From Streptomyces sp. NRRL F-6676 (lineage in GTDB: Bacteria > Actinomycetota > Actinomycetes > Streptomycetales > Streptomycetaceae): a stretch of 64,000 nt of DNA. A program made the position numbers and the translations under genes. Under the pieces are notes generated by a model. The model ran no database searches. It saw only the letters and a list, made by a program, of their open reading frames with translations, and was not told the DNA's origin. The stretch covers positions 1 through 64,000 of the forward strand of contig NZ_JOHS01000030.1 of assembly GCF_000725625.1 (NCBI RefSeq), written 5' to 3'. This document shows, one piece after another, positions 50,470-59,390 of the stretch; within the stretch, counting starts at the first letter, position 1; every line of letters starts with the position of its first letter.

Positions 50470-51363
50470 ATGAAGGACGAGGAATCCGGCAACCGGCTCG
50501 GTGACTACCTCCGCGCCCGGCGCGAGCTGGTCTCCCCGGCGCAGGCGGGGCTGCCGCCCGGCGGCAACCGGCGGGTGCCCGGGCTGCGCCGCGAGGAGGT
50601 CGCCCTGCTCGCCGGGATCAGCCCGGACTACTACCTGCGCCTTGAGCGGGGCCGGGACCGGAACCCGTCCTCCCAGGTCCTCTCCTCGCTCGCGCGCGTC
50701 CTGCGGCTCGACGACGTGGAGCGGACGTATCTGCTCGGCCTCGCGGCCGCCCGCCCCCGCGCGTCACGCGCCAGGCGGCCCGAGCGGGTACCGGCGCGGC
50801 TGCACGAACTGCTCGCCCATCTGACGGTCCCGGCGTTCGTCGAGGGGCGCGCCTTCGACGTCCTGGCCGCCAACCAGATGGCCGTCGCGCTCTCCCCCCG
50901 GCTGCGGCCCGGCGAGAACCGGCTGCGCTCGCTGCTGCTGGACCCCGAGGAACAGGCCTTCCACCAGGACTGGCAGCGGGCCACCGCCGATTTCGTCGCC
51001 GCCCTGCGCAGCACCATCGGGGACGACACCGACAACCCCCGGTTCGTGGAACTCGTCGGGGAGCTGGCGCTGTCCAGCCAGCGGTTCCGCACCCTGTGGG
51101 CCCGGCACGACGTCCGCGTCCTCGACGGCGGCACGGTCACCGTCAACCACCCGGCCGTCGGCGAACTGCGTCTGCACCGCGACAAACTGCCCGTCGGCGG
51201 GGTCATCCTCGTCGTCTACTACCCGGACAGGAACAGCGACAGCGACGAGAAGCTGCGGCTCCTCGCCGCGCTGTCACAGACGGAGCAGACCGAGCAGACC
51301 GAGCAGACCGAGCAGACCGGCACGGAATCGGTCGGCACGGCGCCCGCCGACCCGGCGCCGTAG
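50470..51363 (+). CDS. Helix-turn-helix regulator with MmyB-like ligand domain
   Basis: A 297-residue regulator. The XRE-type helix-turn-helix is at about 8-75 (LGDYLRARRELVSPAQAGL, LRREEVALLAGISPDYYLRLE, SSLARVLRLDDVERTYLL). The MmyB-like ligand-binding domain follows at about 105-265 (VLAANQMAVALSPRL, DWQRATADFVAALRS, HDVRVLDGGTVTVNHPAVG). The C-terminal 30 residues include TEQ repeats encoded by a 9-bp tandem repeat. By family, the target is the divergent SDR gene. Confidence 0.94.
   Translation: MKDEESGNRLGDYLRARRELVSPAQAGLPPGGNRRVPGLRREEVALLAGISPDYYLRLERGRDRNPSSQVLSSLARVLRLDDVERTYLLGLAAARPRASRARRPERVPARLHELLAHLTVPAFVEGRAFDVLAANQMAVALSPRLRPGENRLRSLLLDPEEQAFHQDWQRATADFVAALRSTIGDDTDNPRFVELVGELALSSQRFRTLWARHDVRVLDGGTVTVNHPAVGELRLHRDKLPVGGVILVVYYPDRNSDSDEKLRLLAALSQTEQTEQTEQTEQTGTESVGTAPADPAP
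51282..51319. repeat. 9-bp tandem repeat at the 3' end of the MmyB-type gene
   Basis: About four head-to-tail copies of GAGCAGACC in frame, encoding repeated Glu-Gln-Thr near the C terminus. It is a likely length-variable tail. Confidence 0.85.
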
Positions 51364-51389
51364 CACGCCGGGTCGTGCGGCGGCCCGGG

Positions 51390-52748
51390 TCACCGCACCC
51401 CGACGCTCTCCAGCGCGCGCCTGACGCCCGGCGTCGGGCCGGCCGGGAAGTACAGGTAGCACACCCCGCCCGAACCGCTCTTGACCTGGCCGTTCGCGTC
51501 GTAGCGCTTGGTGCGCAGCCAGATGTTCTCGAACTCGCGGCGCCGGTAGACGCGCCGCACCTCCGCGTCGCTCGGCGCGGCGGGGTCGTGGGCGACGACG
51601 TCGCCGTCGGCGGTGAAGGCGGTCACGGTCATCAGGTGCCCGGAGGTGCCGTAGCCCGCGCCCGTCAGCTCCTCCTTGAGGAAGGACTGCGAGGTGATGA
51701 CCGGGATGCCCGCGGCGACCAGCGTCTCCACGTCGGTGAGCGAGGCCAGCCGGGTCACCACGCCCTGCATGTCCTGGTAGGTGGCCGCGTAGGCCGCGTT
51801 GAAGGGCCAGTTGCCGCAGCCCTCGTACTGGTAGTCGAAGGTGTACCGGGCCGCGTGGCAGACCTGGGGGTCGGCGTACGACGGGTCCACCCAGGCCAGT
51901 TGCGCGGCGGTGGGCCGGCGGCCCCAGTACTCGACGATCATCTGGGAGGAGGTGGGGCTGCACCAGGCCTCGCCGCCGTTGTCGTACTGCGGGTACTGGC
52001 CCTTGTGGATCTCCTGCGAGTAGCTCGGGACCCGGAGTTCGTGGGCGGCGCCGGGGGTGGAGGCCGGGACCGTGAAGCGGTCGGGGACGTCGGAGCCCAT
52101 GGCGCCCGCCCGCCATACGGTGGGCGTCCTCCGGGTGCCGGGGGCGCGGTACAGGGTGAGGCGCAGCCGGTAGGAGGCGAGCCGGAGTCCGCTCGCGGCG
52201 TCGTCGAGGGCGAGGGTGTCGGTCCAGACACTGCTCCTGCCGTCGCTCTGGTCGTCGACGGAGGTGCGGCGGATGTCCTCGTCGCCGGCGGCCCAGCGGC
52301 CCATGACGTACCAGGGCGTGTCGGTGCCGTCGGAGTAGCGGGCCGACAGCTCGGTCTGGATCCAGGTGCCGGCCGGGGTGTGCGCGTTCCAGGAGGCGAT
52401 GACCTCGGTGGCGGGCACGGAGAGGGTGTGGGCCGGGGAGGTCCAGGTGGCGTACTCCCAGGTGGAGGTCCGGCCGGTGTGCGGGTCGGCGTAGTCGGTG
52501 CGGCCGGCCGGGGTGTCGAGCACCAGGCCGGGGCGGGTGCCGGGGACGGCTCGGGTGCCCCTGGCGGTGCCGGAGCGCCAGTCGGTGTGGGAGGTCCAGG
52601 CGTGATAGTCCACGGTGGGTGCGGGCTTCCTCCTCGTCGGCCGGTCGGCGGGTGTGGCGGCGGCCGCGGGGATCGCGGTGCCGGCCGCGGCGGCGGCCAC
52701 CGCGGCGGTGAGGAGGGTGCGGCGGGAGGGCTGGGATGGGCTGGGCAT
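51390..52748 (-). CDS. Secreted C39-like peptidase family protein
   Basis: A 452-residue exported protein. The N terminus has a Tat-like signal (PSRRTLLTAAVAAAAAGTAI, with twin Arg) and an Ala-x-Ala site. The middle (about 60-250) is a beta-rich domain without a recognised name. The C-terminal papain-like C39-type domain (about 265-440) has catalytic Cys in NGGEAWCSPTSSQMIVEYWG and His in GTSGHLMTVTAF, with Asp in DVVAHDPAA. The substrate is unknown; a cell-wall-associated or peptide-cleaving enzyme is possible. The ATG at 52748 gives the signal peptide. Confidence 0.9.
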   Translation of the reverse strand: MPSPSQPSRRTLLTAAVAAAAAGTAIPAAAATPADRPTRRKPAPTVDYHAWTSHTDWRSGTARGTRAVPGTRPGLVLDTPAGRTDYADPHTGRTSTWEYATWTSPAHTLSVPATEVIASWNAHTPAGTWIQTELSARYSDGTDTPWYVMGRWAAGDEDIRRTSVDDQSDGRSSVWTDTLALDDAASGLRLASYRLRLTLYRAPGTRRTPTVWRAGAMGSDVPDRFTVPASTPGAAHELRVPSYSQEIHKGQYPQYDNGGEAWCSPTSSQMIVEYWGRRPTAAQLAWVDPSYADPQVCHAARYTFDYQYEGCGNWPFNAAYAATYQDMQGVVTRLASLTDVETLVAAGIPVITSQSFLKEELTGAGYGTSGHLMTVTAFTADGDVVAHDPAAPSDAEVRRVYRRREFENIWLRTKRYDANGQVKSGSGGVCYLYFPAGPTPGVRRALESVGVR

Positions 52749-52955
52749 GTGTGTGTACCCCCGAGTGTCCTGTGTCCTTGCGCGGCGGTCGGACGCGAGT
52801 GGGCCAACTATGGCCGCCGGAGGCGGACGCCTGCCAGCATCCCGACGCTTCGGCGCGCCACCACTATTGGTCTCGACCACTGGCGTGCGCCGGGGAACGG
52901 GAACCTAGGATGCCGCTGTCGGCCCTGCCCCTCCTCGTCGCTCAGGACTCCTCGC

Positions 52956-53612
52956 GTGGAACTCGCCCTTCAGCAGCTCGCCTCCTCCGTGCGGCAGGCG
53001 CCGCCGTCGTGCGGGGACGTGCGGCTCGTCGCCATCGACGGGCACGCGGGGTCCGGGAAGAGCACGTGCGCGGGGCGGCTCGCGGGGGCGCTGGGCGGCG
53101 CGCCCGTGCTGCGTCTCGACGACGTCGCCACGCACGAGGAGCTGTTCGACTGGACGGAGCGGCTGCTGCGCGAGGTCGTCGCACCGCTGCGCCGGGGGCA
53201 GACGGCGCACTACCGCCCGTACGACTGGCGTGCGCGGCGCTTCGGTCCGGCGCGTGCGCTGCCGCCCGCGCCCGTGGTGCTGGTCGAGGGGGTCGGCGCC
53301 GGTCGGCGGGCCCTGCGCCCGCATCTGGCGCGGCTGCTGTGGATGGAGGTGCCGGCCGAGGAGGCCTGGCGGGCCGGGCGGGAGCGGGACGGGGAGGAGC
53401 AGCGGGAGTTCTGGGACGGCTGGGTCCGGGCGGAGCGCCGGCACTTCGCGCGGGATCCGTCGCGGCCCTTCGCCGATCTGCTGGTGCGGCGGGTGCGCGG
53501 CGGGGATCCGGACGGATCCGACGGCGGATATCTGGTGCTGCCGGGGCCGGCGGGCACGGCTGTGACGGGTGGTTCCCTCACTGAGGGTGACGGTCCGTCA
53601 GCGGTGTGCTGA
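52956..53612 (+). CDS. P-loop nucleoside/uridine kinase-like protein
   Basis: A 218-residue cytoplasmic P-loop protein. The Walker A is AIDGHAGSGKSTCAGRLAGAL, followed by VLRLDDVATHEELFDW, VLVEGVGAGRRAL and LWMEVPAEEAWRAGRERDGEE. This resembles uridine kinase and adenylate kinase-like small-molecule kinases; the phosphate acceptor is not readable. The GTG start at 52956 has AGGA ten bases ahead. It is divergent from the C39-like peptidase gene. The C-terminal 30 residues are Gly-rich and not part of the kinase core. Confidence 0.85.
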   Translation: MELALQQLASSVRQAPPSCGDVRLVAIDGHAGSGKSTCAGRLAGALGGAPVLRLDDVATHEELFDWTERLLREVVAPLRRGQTAHYRPYDWRARRFGPARALPPAPVVLVEGVGAGRRALRPHLARLLWMEVPAEEAWRAGRERDGEEQREFWDGWVRAERRHFARDPSRPFADLLVRRVRGGDPDGSDGGYLVLPGPAGTAVTGGSLTEGDGPSAVC

Positions 53613-54046
53613 ATTCGTGAAGTCCCTGCTCATCCGCGTGCGCCGGCGCCCCTCTCCGGCTTGACCGGGGGACCGTGGACGTCCTACGTTTTCAATGTGC
53701 GGTGCACCGAAGCCGCCCTCCCGCGCGAAGCCCCCGGTTGTTCCCCCGTGACCGGGGGCTTCGTTCCGCCCTCCGCCTCCTGCCGCGTTCCTTTCGCGTG
53801 CCGAGCGCGGCGATGCGCTCACTCAGGGTCACCGATTCGTGTGCGCCCCCGTGCTCCCACCTCGTCCAACAGGTCGGACGGCACCCTTCGGCGGGCGGCT
53901 GCCCCGCAGGTACGATGCCCTCGGCGTGACCGGGGTCTGCCTGGTCGCACCGCTGCAACTCCGGTCCGCGGTACAGCGGTTCGAGGACTGCCGGCGGGCA
54001 ACGGCCCGGCGGTGAACCATCGGGGGCACGGTTTGTGGGGGACGTG
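53613..54046. other. Intergenic region before the EccA-like gene
   Basis: A 434-base gap without a gene that I trust. It has a strong hairpin at 53727-53762. Upstream of that hairpin, TTGACC (53662) and TACGTT (53694) look promoter-like but are 26 bases apart. A small untranslated RNA ending at the hairpin is possible. Confidence 0.45.
53727..53762 (+). terminator. Hairpin terminator downstream of the kinase-like gene
   Basis: Arms GAAGCCCCCGGT (53727-53738) and ACCGGGGGCTTC (53751-53762) pair perfectly around a 12-base loop. It lies about 115 bases after the kinase-like stop codon. Confidence 0.75.
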
Positions 54047-55966
54047 ATGGACTTCGGCACGCAGGGCCCCGAGGCTCCGGCCGACCTCGCCTGGCTGCGG
54101 GGGGTGGACGCCTACACGATGGGCGCCTATCCGCAGGCCGAGGAGGAGTTCCGGGCCGCGGTACGGATGGACCCCGGGATGGCGGACGGCTGGCTCGGGC
54201 TGCACGCGCTCCGCGTCGACACGACGACCGCCCTGCTGCGGATGTTCCATCACCGCGAGCGCTTCGGGGAGCAGCGGGCACGGCACCGTCGCACCTTCAA
54301 CTCCTGGTACTGGCTGGGCTGGTGGGTGCAGCCGGTGCTGGAGAGCCCGCGCGATCTGCTGTTGGCGCACGCCTCGCACTGGCTGGACGGCAGGCATGTG
54401 CCGGAGCTGGACCGGGCGCTCGCGGGGCTGCCGCCGGTCGACACCGACGCCCAGGTCCGCTTCCTGCATGCCTGCCGGGCCTATCTGGTCAAGGACTGGG
54501 AGCAGTTGGTCCGGCACACCGATCCGCTGATCGACGACACCCTGCTCGGCATCGAGGCGGGGCTGTTCGGCGGCATGGCCCGGGTGCGGCTGGAGATGTT
54601 CGGGCAGGCGGAGCCGCTGCTGTCGGCCGCGCTGATGCGGTGCCGCAGCGAGCAGCCGCAGCGCAAGGAGCTGCGGTACTGGCTGGCGCGGGCGCACGAG
54701 GGCACGGGCCGCTCGGCGGCCGCGCTGCCCCTGTACCGGGCGGTGCACCGGGTGGATCCGGCGTTCATGGACACCTCCGCCCGGCTCGCGGCGATCGCGG
54801 AGGGGGACGGGTACGACGACGCGGCCGGTCTCGCGGCGGTCAGCCTGGCCGGGATCGGCCAGGACCTGCTGGACGGCCCGGACGGTCTCGACGGCGTCGA
54901 TCCGCTGTTCGGCGCGGGCGCGGAGGGGCGGGATCTGCGGGTCTCCCCCGAACCGGAGCCGACGAGCGGCCCCGGCGGTCCGGTGGACCCGGTGGGTCCG
55001 GTGGGCCCCGTCGTCGCGGCGCCGGCCGCCGACGCGGCCCGGGAGCGGACCCCCGGGACGGGCTCGCCGCTGCCGGCCGGGCCCACCGACCCCGCGCTGC
55101 TCGAACAGGCGCTCGCGGAGCTGGAGCGGATGGTCGGGCTGGAGCCGGTCAAGCGCCAGGTCAAGGCGTTGTCGGCGCAGCTCAACATGGCCCGGCTGCG
55201 GGCCGGTCAGGGGCTGCCCGTGCAGCCGCCCAAGCGGCACTTCGTCTTCTCCGGCCCCTCCGGCACCGGCAAGACGACGGTGGCGCGCATCCTCGGCCGG
55301 GTGTTCTACGCGCTCGGGCTGCTCGGCGGCGACCATCTGGTGGAGGCCCAGCGGGCCGACCTGGTGGGCGAGTATCTGGGCCAGACGGCCGTGAAGGCCA
55401 ACGAGCTGATCGACTCGGCGATCGGCGGCGTCCTCTTCGTCGACGAGGCGTACGCCCTGTCCAACTCCGGGTACGGCAAGGGCGACGCGTACGGCGACGA
55501 GGCGCTGCAAGTGCTGCTGAAGCGGGCCGAGGACAACCGGGACCATCTGGTGGTGATCCTCGCCGGGTACCCCGAGGGCATGGACCGGCTGCTGGCCGCC
55601 AACCCCGGGCTGTCCTCGCGGTTCACCACGCGGGTGGACTTCCCCTCGTACCGGCCGCTGGAGCTGACGTCCATCGGGGAGGTGCTGGCCGGGGAGAACG
55701 GTGACGTGTGGGACGAGGAGGCGCTGGACGAGCTGCGCTCGATCGCCGGGCACGTCGTCGACCAGGGGTGGATCGACGAGCTGGGCAACGGGCGGTTCCT
55801 GCGCACGCTGTACGAGAAGAGCTGTGCCTACCGCGACCTGCGGCTGACCACGTATCCCGGGACGCTGTCCCGGGACGACCTCGCCACGCTGCGGCTGCCG
55901 GATCTGATGCAGGCGTACGGGGAGGTGCTGTCCGGGCGGAGCCCGCAGGACCCGTCCGCGCTGTAG
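54047..55966 (+). CDS. EccA/CbbX-like AAA ATPase with N-terminal TPR domain
   Basis: A 639-residue protein. The N-terminal half (about 1-270) is a helical TPR-like domain (VDAYTMGAYPQAEEEFRAAV, ELRYWLARAHEGTG). A Pro/Gly-rich linker follows (about 285-345). The C-terminal AAA domain (about 350-630) has Walker A FSGPSGTGKTTVARILG, Walker B GGVLFVDEAYAL, the sensor/arginine-finger region ANPGLSSRFTTRVDFPSY, and a lid. This TPR plus AAA layout is that of EccA proteins of type VII (ESX) secretion. No esx, eccB-E or mycP genes are in the window, so this copy is an orphan. The ATG at 54047 has GGGGGA ahead. Confidence 0.88.
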   Translation: MDFGTQGPEAPADLAWLRGVDAYTMGAYPQAEEEFRAAVRMDPGMADGWLGLHALRVDTTTALLRMFHHRERFGEQRARHRRTFNSWYWLGWWVQPVLESPRDLLLAHASHWLDGRHVPELDRALAGLPPVDTDAQVRFLHACRAYLVKDWEQLVRHTDPLIDDTLLGIEAGLFGGMARVRLEMFGQAEPLLSAALMRCRSEQPQRKELRYWLARAHEGTGRSAAALPLYRAVHRVDPAFMDTSARLAAIAEGDGYDDAAGLAAVSLAGIGQDLLDGPDGLDGVDPLFGAGAEGRDLRVSPEPEPTSGPGGPVDPVGPVGPVVAAPAADAARERTPGTGSPLPAGPTDPALLEQALAELERMVGLEPVKRQVKALSAQLNMARLRAGQGLPVQPPKRHFVFSGPSGTGKTTVARILGRVFYALGLLGGDHLVEAQRADLVGEYLGQTAVKANELIDSAIGGVLFVDEAYALSNSGYGKGDAYGDEALQVLLKRAEDNRDHLVVILAGYPEGMDRLLAANPGLSSRFTTRVDFPSYRPLELTSIGEVLAGENGDVWDEEALDELRSIAGHVVDQGWIDELGNGRFLRTLYEKSCAYRDLRLTTYPGTLSRDDLATLRLPDLMQAYGEVLSGRSPQDPSAL

Positions 55967-56013
55967 CCGGCGGCGGGAGCGGGGACCGCGGGAACCGTCC
56001 GCGCTGGTGGCGC

Positions 56014-56053
56014 ACGGCGTGGGCGGAGCCTTCGGGGTCTCCGCCCACGCCGT
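56014..56053. terminator. Bidirectional hairpin between convergent genes
   Basis: Arms at 56014-56028 and 56039-56053 pair over 15 bp (ACGGCGTGGGCGGAG and its complement) with a 10-base loop. It separates the convergent EccA-like and CNNM/CorC genes. Confidence 0.85.
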
Positions 56054-56056
56054 CCG

Positions 56057-57109
56057 TCACGCCACCGGCGCCTCCGCTTCCCCGGCGGCGACCCGGTGTG
56101 CCGGGTCCCGTACCTCTCCGACCAGCAGCTCCAGCACGTCCTCCAGGGCGACCAGGCCGAGCACGCGCCCGGACGCGTCCGCCACCTGCGCCAGGTGGGT
56201 CGCGGCCCGCCGCATCACCGTCAGGGCGTCGTCCAGCGGGAGTTCGGCGGCCAGGGTGGTCATCGGCCGCCACACGTGCTGGGGCACCGCGCGCTCGGAC
56301 TCCTCGAGGTCGAGGACGTCCTTCACGTGCAGATAGCCCATGAAGGCGCCGGTCCCGGCGGCGACGGGAAACCGGGAATACCCGGTACGGGCCGTCAGCG
56401 CCACGATCTCGCCCGGGGTGACGGCGGGCCGCACGGTCACCAGTGAGGCGCGGTCCAGGAGGACGTCGGTGACCGGGCGGGAGCCCAGCTCCAGCGCGTC
56501 CTCCAGGCGCTCCTGCTCCTCGGGGTCGAGCAGTCCGGCCTGGCCGGAGTCCTCCACGAGCTGGTTGAGCTGCTCGCTGGTGAAGACCGCCTCGACCTCG
56601 TCCTTGGGCTCCACCCGGAACAGCCGGAGGATCAGCCGGGCGCAGGCGCTCAGGAAGACCGTGACCGGCCCGCACAGTCGCGCGAAGGCGACCAGTCCGG
56701 GGCCGAGCCACAGCGCGGCCTTCCCGGGAGCGGCCATCGCGAGGTTCTTCGGCACCATCTCGCCGATGACGAGGTGGAAGAAGACGACGGCGGCGAGCGC
56801 GATGACGTATCCGAGGGGGTGGATCATCCCCTCGGGCAGGCGCACCGCCTCGAAGAGCGGTTCCAGCAGGTGCGCCACGGTGGGCTCGGCGACGGCGCCG
56901 AGGGTGAGGGAGCAGACGGTGATGCCGAACTGGGCCGCCGCCATCATCTGCGGCAGCCGCTCCAGGCCGTACAGCACCTGGCGCGCCCGGGCGGTGCCGA
57001 GCGGCTCGATCTGGCTGCGCCGCACGGAGACCAGCGCGAACTCGGCGCCGACGAAGAACCCGTTCGCGAGCACGAGCAGCGCGGCGAACAGGAGTTGCAC
57101 GAGACTCAT
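56057..57109 (-). CDS. CNNM/CorC-type (hemolysin C family) membrane protein
   Basis: A 350-residue protein. A DUF21/CNNM transmembrane domain (about 1-200) with helices LVQLLFAALLVLANGFFVGAEFALVS and LGYVIALAAVVFFHLVIGEMVPKNLAM (in part) is followed by a cytosolic CBS pair (about 215-335: LLDRASLVTVRPAVTPGEIV, FPVAAGTGAFMGYLHVKDVLDL, VLGLVALEDVLELLVGEV). The GEMVPKN motif is typical of Mg2+/Co2+ transport-linked CNNM proteins. It lacks the C-terminal CorC_HlyC domain. Its start overlaps the stop of the following longer paralogue (ATGA), so both probably function together. Confidence 0.94.
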   Translation of the reverse strand: MSLVQLLFAALLVLANGFFVGAEFALVSVRRSQIEPLGTARARQVLYGLERLPQMMAAAQFGITVCSLTLGAVAEPTVAHLLEPLFEAVRLPEGMIHPLGYVIALAAVVFFHLVIGEMVPKNLAMAAPGKAALWLGPGLVAFARLCGPVTVFLSACARLILRLFRVEPKDEVEAVFTSEQLNQLVEDSGQAGLLDPEEQERLEDALELGSRPVTDVLLDRASLVTVRPAVTPGEIVALTARTGYSRFPVAAGTGAFMGYLHVKDVLDLEESERAVPQHVWRPMTTLAAELPLDDALTVMRRAATHLAQVADASGRVLGLVALEDVLELLVGEVRDPAHRVAAGEAEAPVA

Positions 57110-59163
57110 CGCACGACCTCCGCGGCCGAGCCGCCCCGTCCCGCCCGCACACCGGGCCCATCGGCCCCGTCCACCACGTCGGGCGTCGGACGTCCCTCGG
57201 CCGACGGCTCCCGGCCGGACCCGGCCGGCTCACCGCCGTCCCGGCCGGAGGGCGTCCCCTCGCGCGCGGCGCGCGCGGCGGGCGGCGCCGCGCTCCCGCC
57301 ACGGCCCCCGGACCCGGTGGTCACGTCACGCGGTGCCGCCGCGGCCCCGGAACCGTCCGTCCCCGAGTCCGGGCCGGCCGACGCGAGCGACCCCGCACCG
57401 GCCTCTGCCGCCGCGGAACCGGCGACAGGCCCGGACGTGGTCACCGCACCCCACGGTGCGAGCGGGGCCGGCGTCGCGGAACCGCCGGGCGCGGAAGCCG
57501 GCCGTCGGGCCGGTGCCGCCGCGGCACCCGTCCCCACCGCCGCGTCCGCCGGCGCGGACCGCTCCGCGCCGGTCCTCGGCGCCGTCGGCCCGGTGACCGG
57601 TCCGGACGCGGTGCCCACGTCCGGCGACACGGCCGAGGCCGGCCGGCCGGCCGGCGCGTCGGGACCGCCGCCGGGCGCGGAAGCCGGTACCGCGGGCCGG
57701 GTGGCGCGCCCCGGCCCCGCCGCCGTGCCGCCGGGCGCGGGCGAGGTCGGGGCGGCGGCCGGTGCCACCGGGGCGCCGCCGGACCGCGCGGCGTGCCGTG
57801 CCGCCTTCGTCGCGGTGCGCGGGGCCGGGGGCGCCGGTGTCGTGACCGGCTCCGCCGTGGCCTCCGTGCGGGTCAGGCGGACGCGTTCCGCGCGGTAGTG
57901 GTCGACCTGCCGGACGGTCAGGCGCCAGCCGGGCAGTTCCGCGCGGTCGCCGGGGGCGGGGATGCGGCCGAGGAGGTCGGCGACGAGGCCGGCCACCGTC
58001 TCGTACGGCCCCTCCGGCGCGTCCAGGCCGATGCGCCGCAGCACGTCGACCCGCAGGCCGCCGTCGGCGTCCCACGAGGGGCGTCCCTCCTCCGGCGGGG
58101 CGGCGGCGAGCTCGGGCAGGTCGAGGCCGTCGTGCTCGTCGCGGACCTCGCCGACGAGTTCCTCGACGATGTCCTCCAGCGTGACCACGCCGGCCGTGCC
58201 GCCGTACTCGTCGACGACGACGGCGATGGGCTGCTCGCTGCGCAGCCGCGTCAGCAGCGGCCGCACCGGCAGCGTCTCGGGAACCAGGACCGCCGGCTGG
58301 GCGATCCGGGCGGCGGTGACCCGCAGCCGGTTGTGCGCGGGGACCGCGAGCGCGTCCTTGAGGTGGACCATGCCGACGATCTCGTCGATCTTCTCCCGGT
58401 AGACGGGGAAGCGGGACAGCCCCGTGGCCCGGGTCAGATTCACCACGTCCTCGGCGGTCGCGGAGGATTGCAGGGCGCTGACCTTCACACGCGGGGTCAT
58501 CACGTGCTGGGCGGTGAGGTCGCCCAGCGACAGTGTGCGCACGAAGAGGTCGGCCGTGTCCTGCTCCAGCGCGCCGGCCTGCGCCGAGTGCCGGGCCAGC
58601 GAGACGAGTTCGCCGGGGGTGCGGGCGGAGGCCAGTTCGTCGGCCGGCTCCACGCCGAGCGCCCGTACGAGCCGGTTGGCGACGGTGTTGAGTGCCGCGA
58701 TCACCGGTCGGAACAGTCGTGCGAAGACGTGCTGGGGACCCGCGACGAAGCGGGCGACCTGAAGCGGCCGGGAGACCGCCCAGTTCTTCGGCACCAGTTC
58801 GCCGATCACCATCTGTATCGCGGAGGCCAGCAGCATGCCGACCACCACGGCGAGACCGGAGACGACGCCCTCGGGCAGGCCGACCGCGCCGAACGGGCCG
58901 CGCAGCAGTTCGGCCAGCGCGGGTTCGGCGAGCATGCCGACGACGAGGGAGGTGATCGTGATGCCGAGCTGGGTGCCGGAGAGCTGGAACGACAGGTGCT
59001 TCAGCGACTCGACGACCGTGCGGGCGCGCCGGTCGCCGTCGGCCGCGGCCTTCTCCGCCTCGGGCCGTTCGACCGTGACGAGGCCGAACTCGGCGGCCAC
59101 GAAGAACCCGTTGGCCAGGATCAGTAGGAACGCGGCTGCCAGGAGCAGCAGGGGGATGGTCAT
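57106..59163 (-). CDS. CNNM/CorC-type membrane protein with long disordered tail
   Basis: A 685-residue paralogue of the preceding gene. A DUF21 domain (about 1-200, with IGELVPKNWAVSRPLQ), two CBS domains (about 215-335: FPVYREKIDEIVGMVHLKDAL, VVVDEYGGTAGVVTLEDIVEELVGEV) and a CorC_HlyC domain (about 350-430) are intact. The remaining 240 residues are a Pro/Ala/Gly-rich tail with many short repeats, apparently disordered. That tail is absent from typical family members. The pair probably act in Mg2+ or other cation efflux or homeostasis; this is family-based. The gene begins about 230 bases from the end of the PH-domain gene. Confidence 0.93.
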   Translation of the reverse strand: MTIPLLLLAAAFLLILANGFFVAAEFGLVTVERPEAEKAAADGDRRARTVVESLKHLSFQLSGTQLGITITSLVVGMLAEPALAELLRGPFGAVGLPEGVVSGLAVVVGMLLASAIQMVIGELVPKNWAVSRPLQVARFVAGPQHVFARLFRPVIAALNTVANRLVRALGVEPADELASARTPGELVSLARHSAQAGALEQDTADLFVRTLSLGDLTAQHVMTPRVKVSALQSSATAEDVVNLTRATGLSRFPVYREKIDEIVGMVHLKDALAVPAHNRLRVTAARIAQPAVLVPETLPVRPLLTRLRSEQPIAVVVDEYGGTAGVVTLEDIVEELVGEVRDEHDGLDLPELAAAPPEEGRPSWDADGGLRVDVLRRIGLDAPEGPYETVAGLVADLLGRIPAPGDRAELPGWRLTVRQVDHYRAERVRLTRTEATAEPVTTPAPPAPRTATKAARHAARSGGAPVAPAAAPTSPAPGGTAAGPGRATRPAVPASAPGGGPDAPAGRPASAVSPDVGTASGPVTGPTAPRTGAERSAPADAAVGTGAAAAPARRPASAPGGSATPAPLAPWGAVTTSGPVAGSAAAEAGAGSLASAGPDSGTDGSGAAAAPRDVTTGSGGRGGSAAPPAARAAREGTPSGRDGGEPAGSGREPSAEGRPTPDVVDGADGPGVRAGRGGSAAEVVR

Positions 59164-59307
59164 GATGCCGCCGCCCGAGCACGCGCGCGGAGGGGGTCCG
59201 CGCTATGTCGGCAGGGGGCGGCGCAGGTACTGCAGGACGGTCCGTCCATCGCCGGAGGGAGTCACTCCTCGGGTAGCAGGAGCCCCCGGGCACCGGGCGG
59301 TGCGGCA

Positions 59308-59343
59308 GGGGGCGGAGGCGTCGTACCGACGTCTCCGTCCCCC
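59308..59343 (-). terminator. Terminator of the riboflavin-histidine block
   Basis: A near-perfect stem (59308-59323 with 59326-59343) formed by GGGGGCGGAGGCGTCG and its partner GACGTCTCCGTCCCCC, with a few mismatches. It lies after the stop of the PH-domain gene and before the CNNM gene on the same strand, so it should end the block's transcription. Confidence 0.7.
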
Positions 59344-59390
59344 AGATTAATCAAGACGCGGCCCGGTGCGGCAGGGCCGACGGCCCCGAC

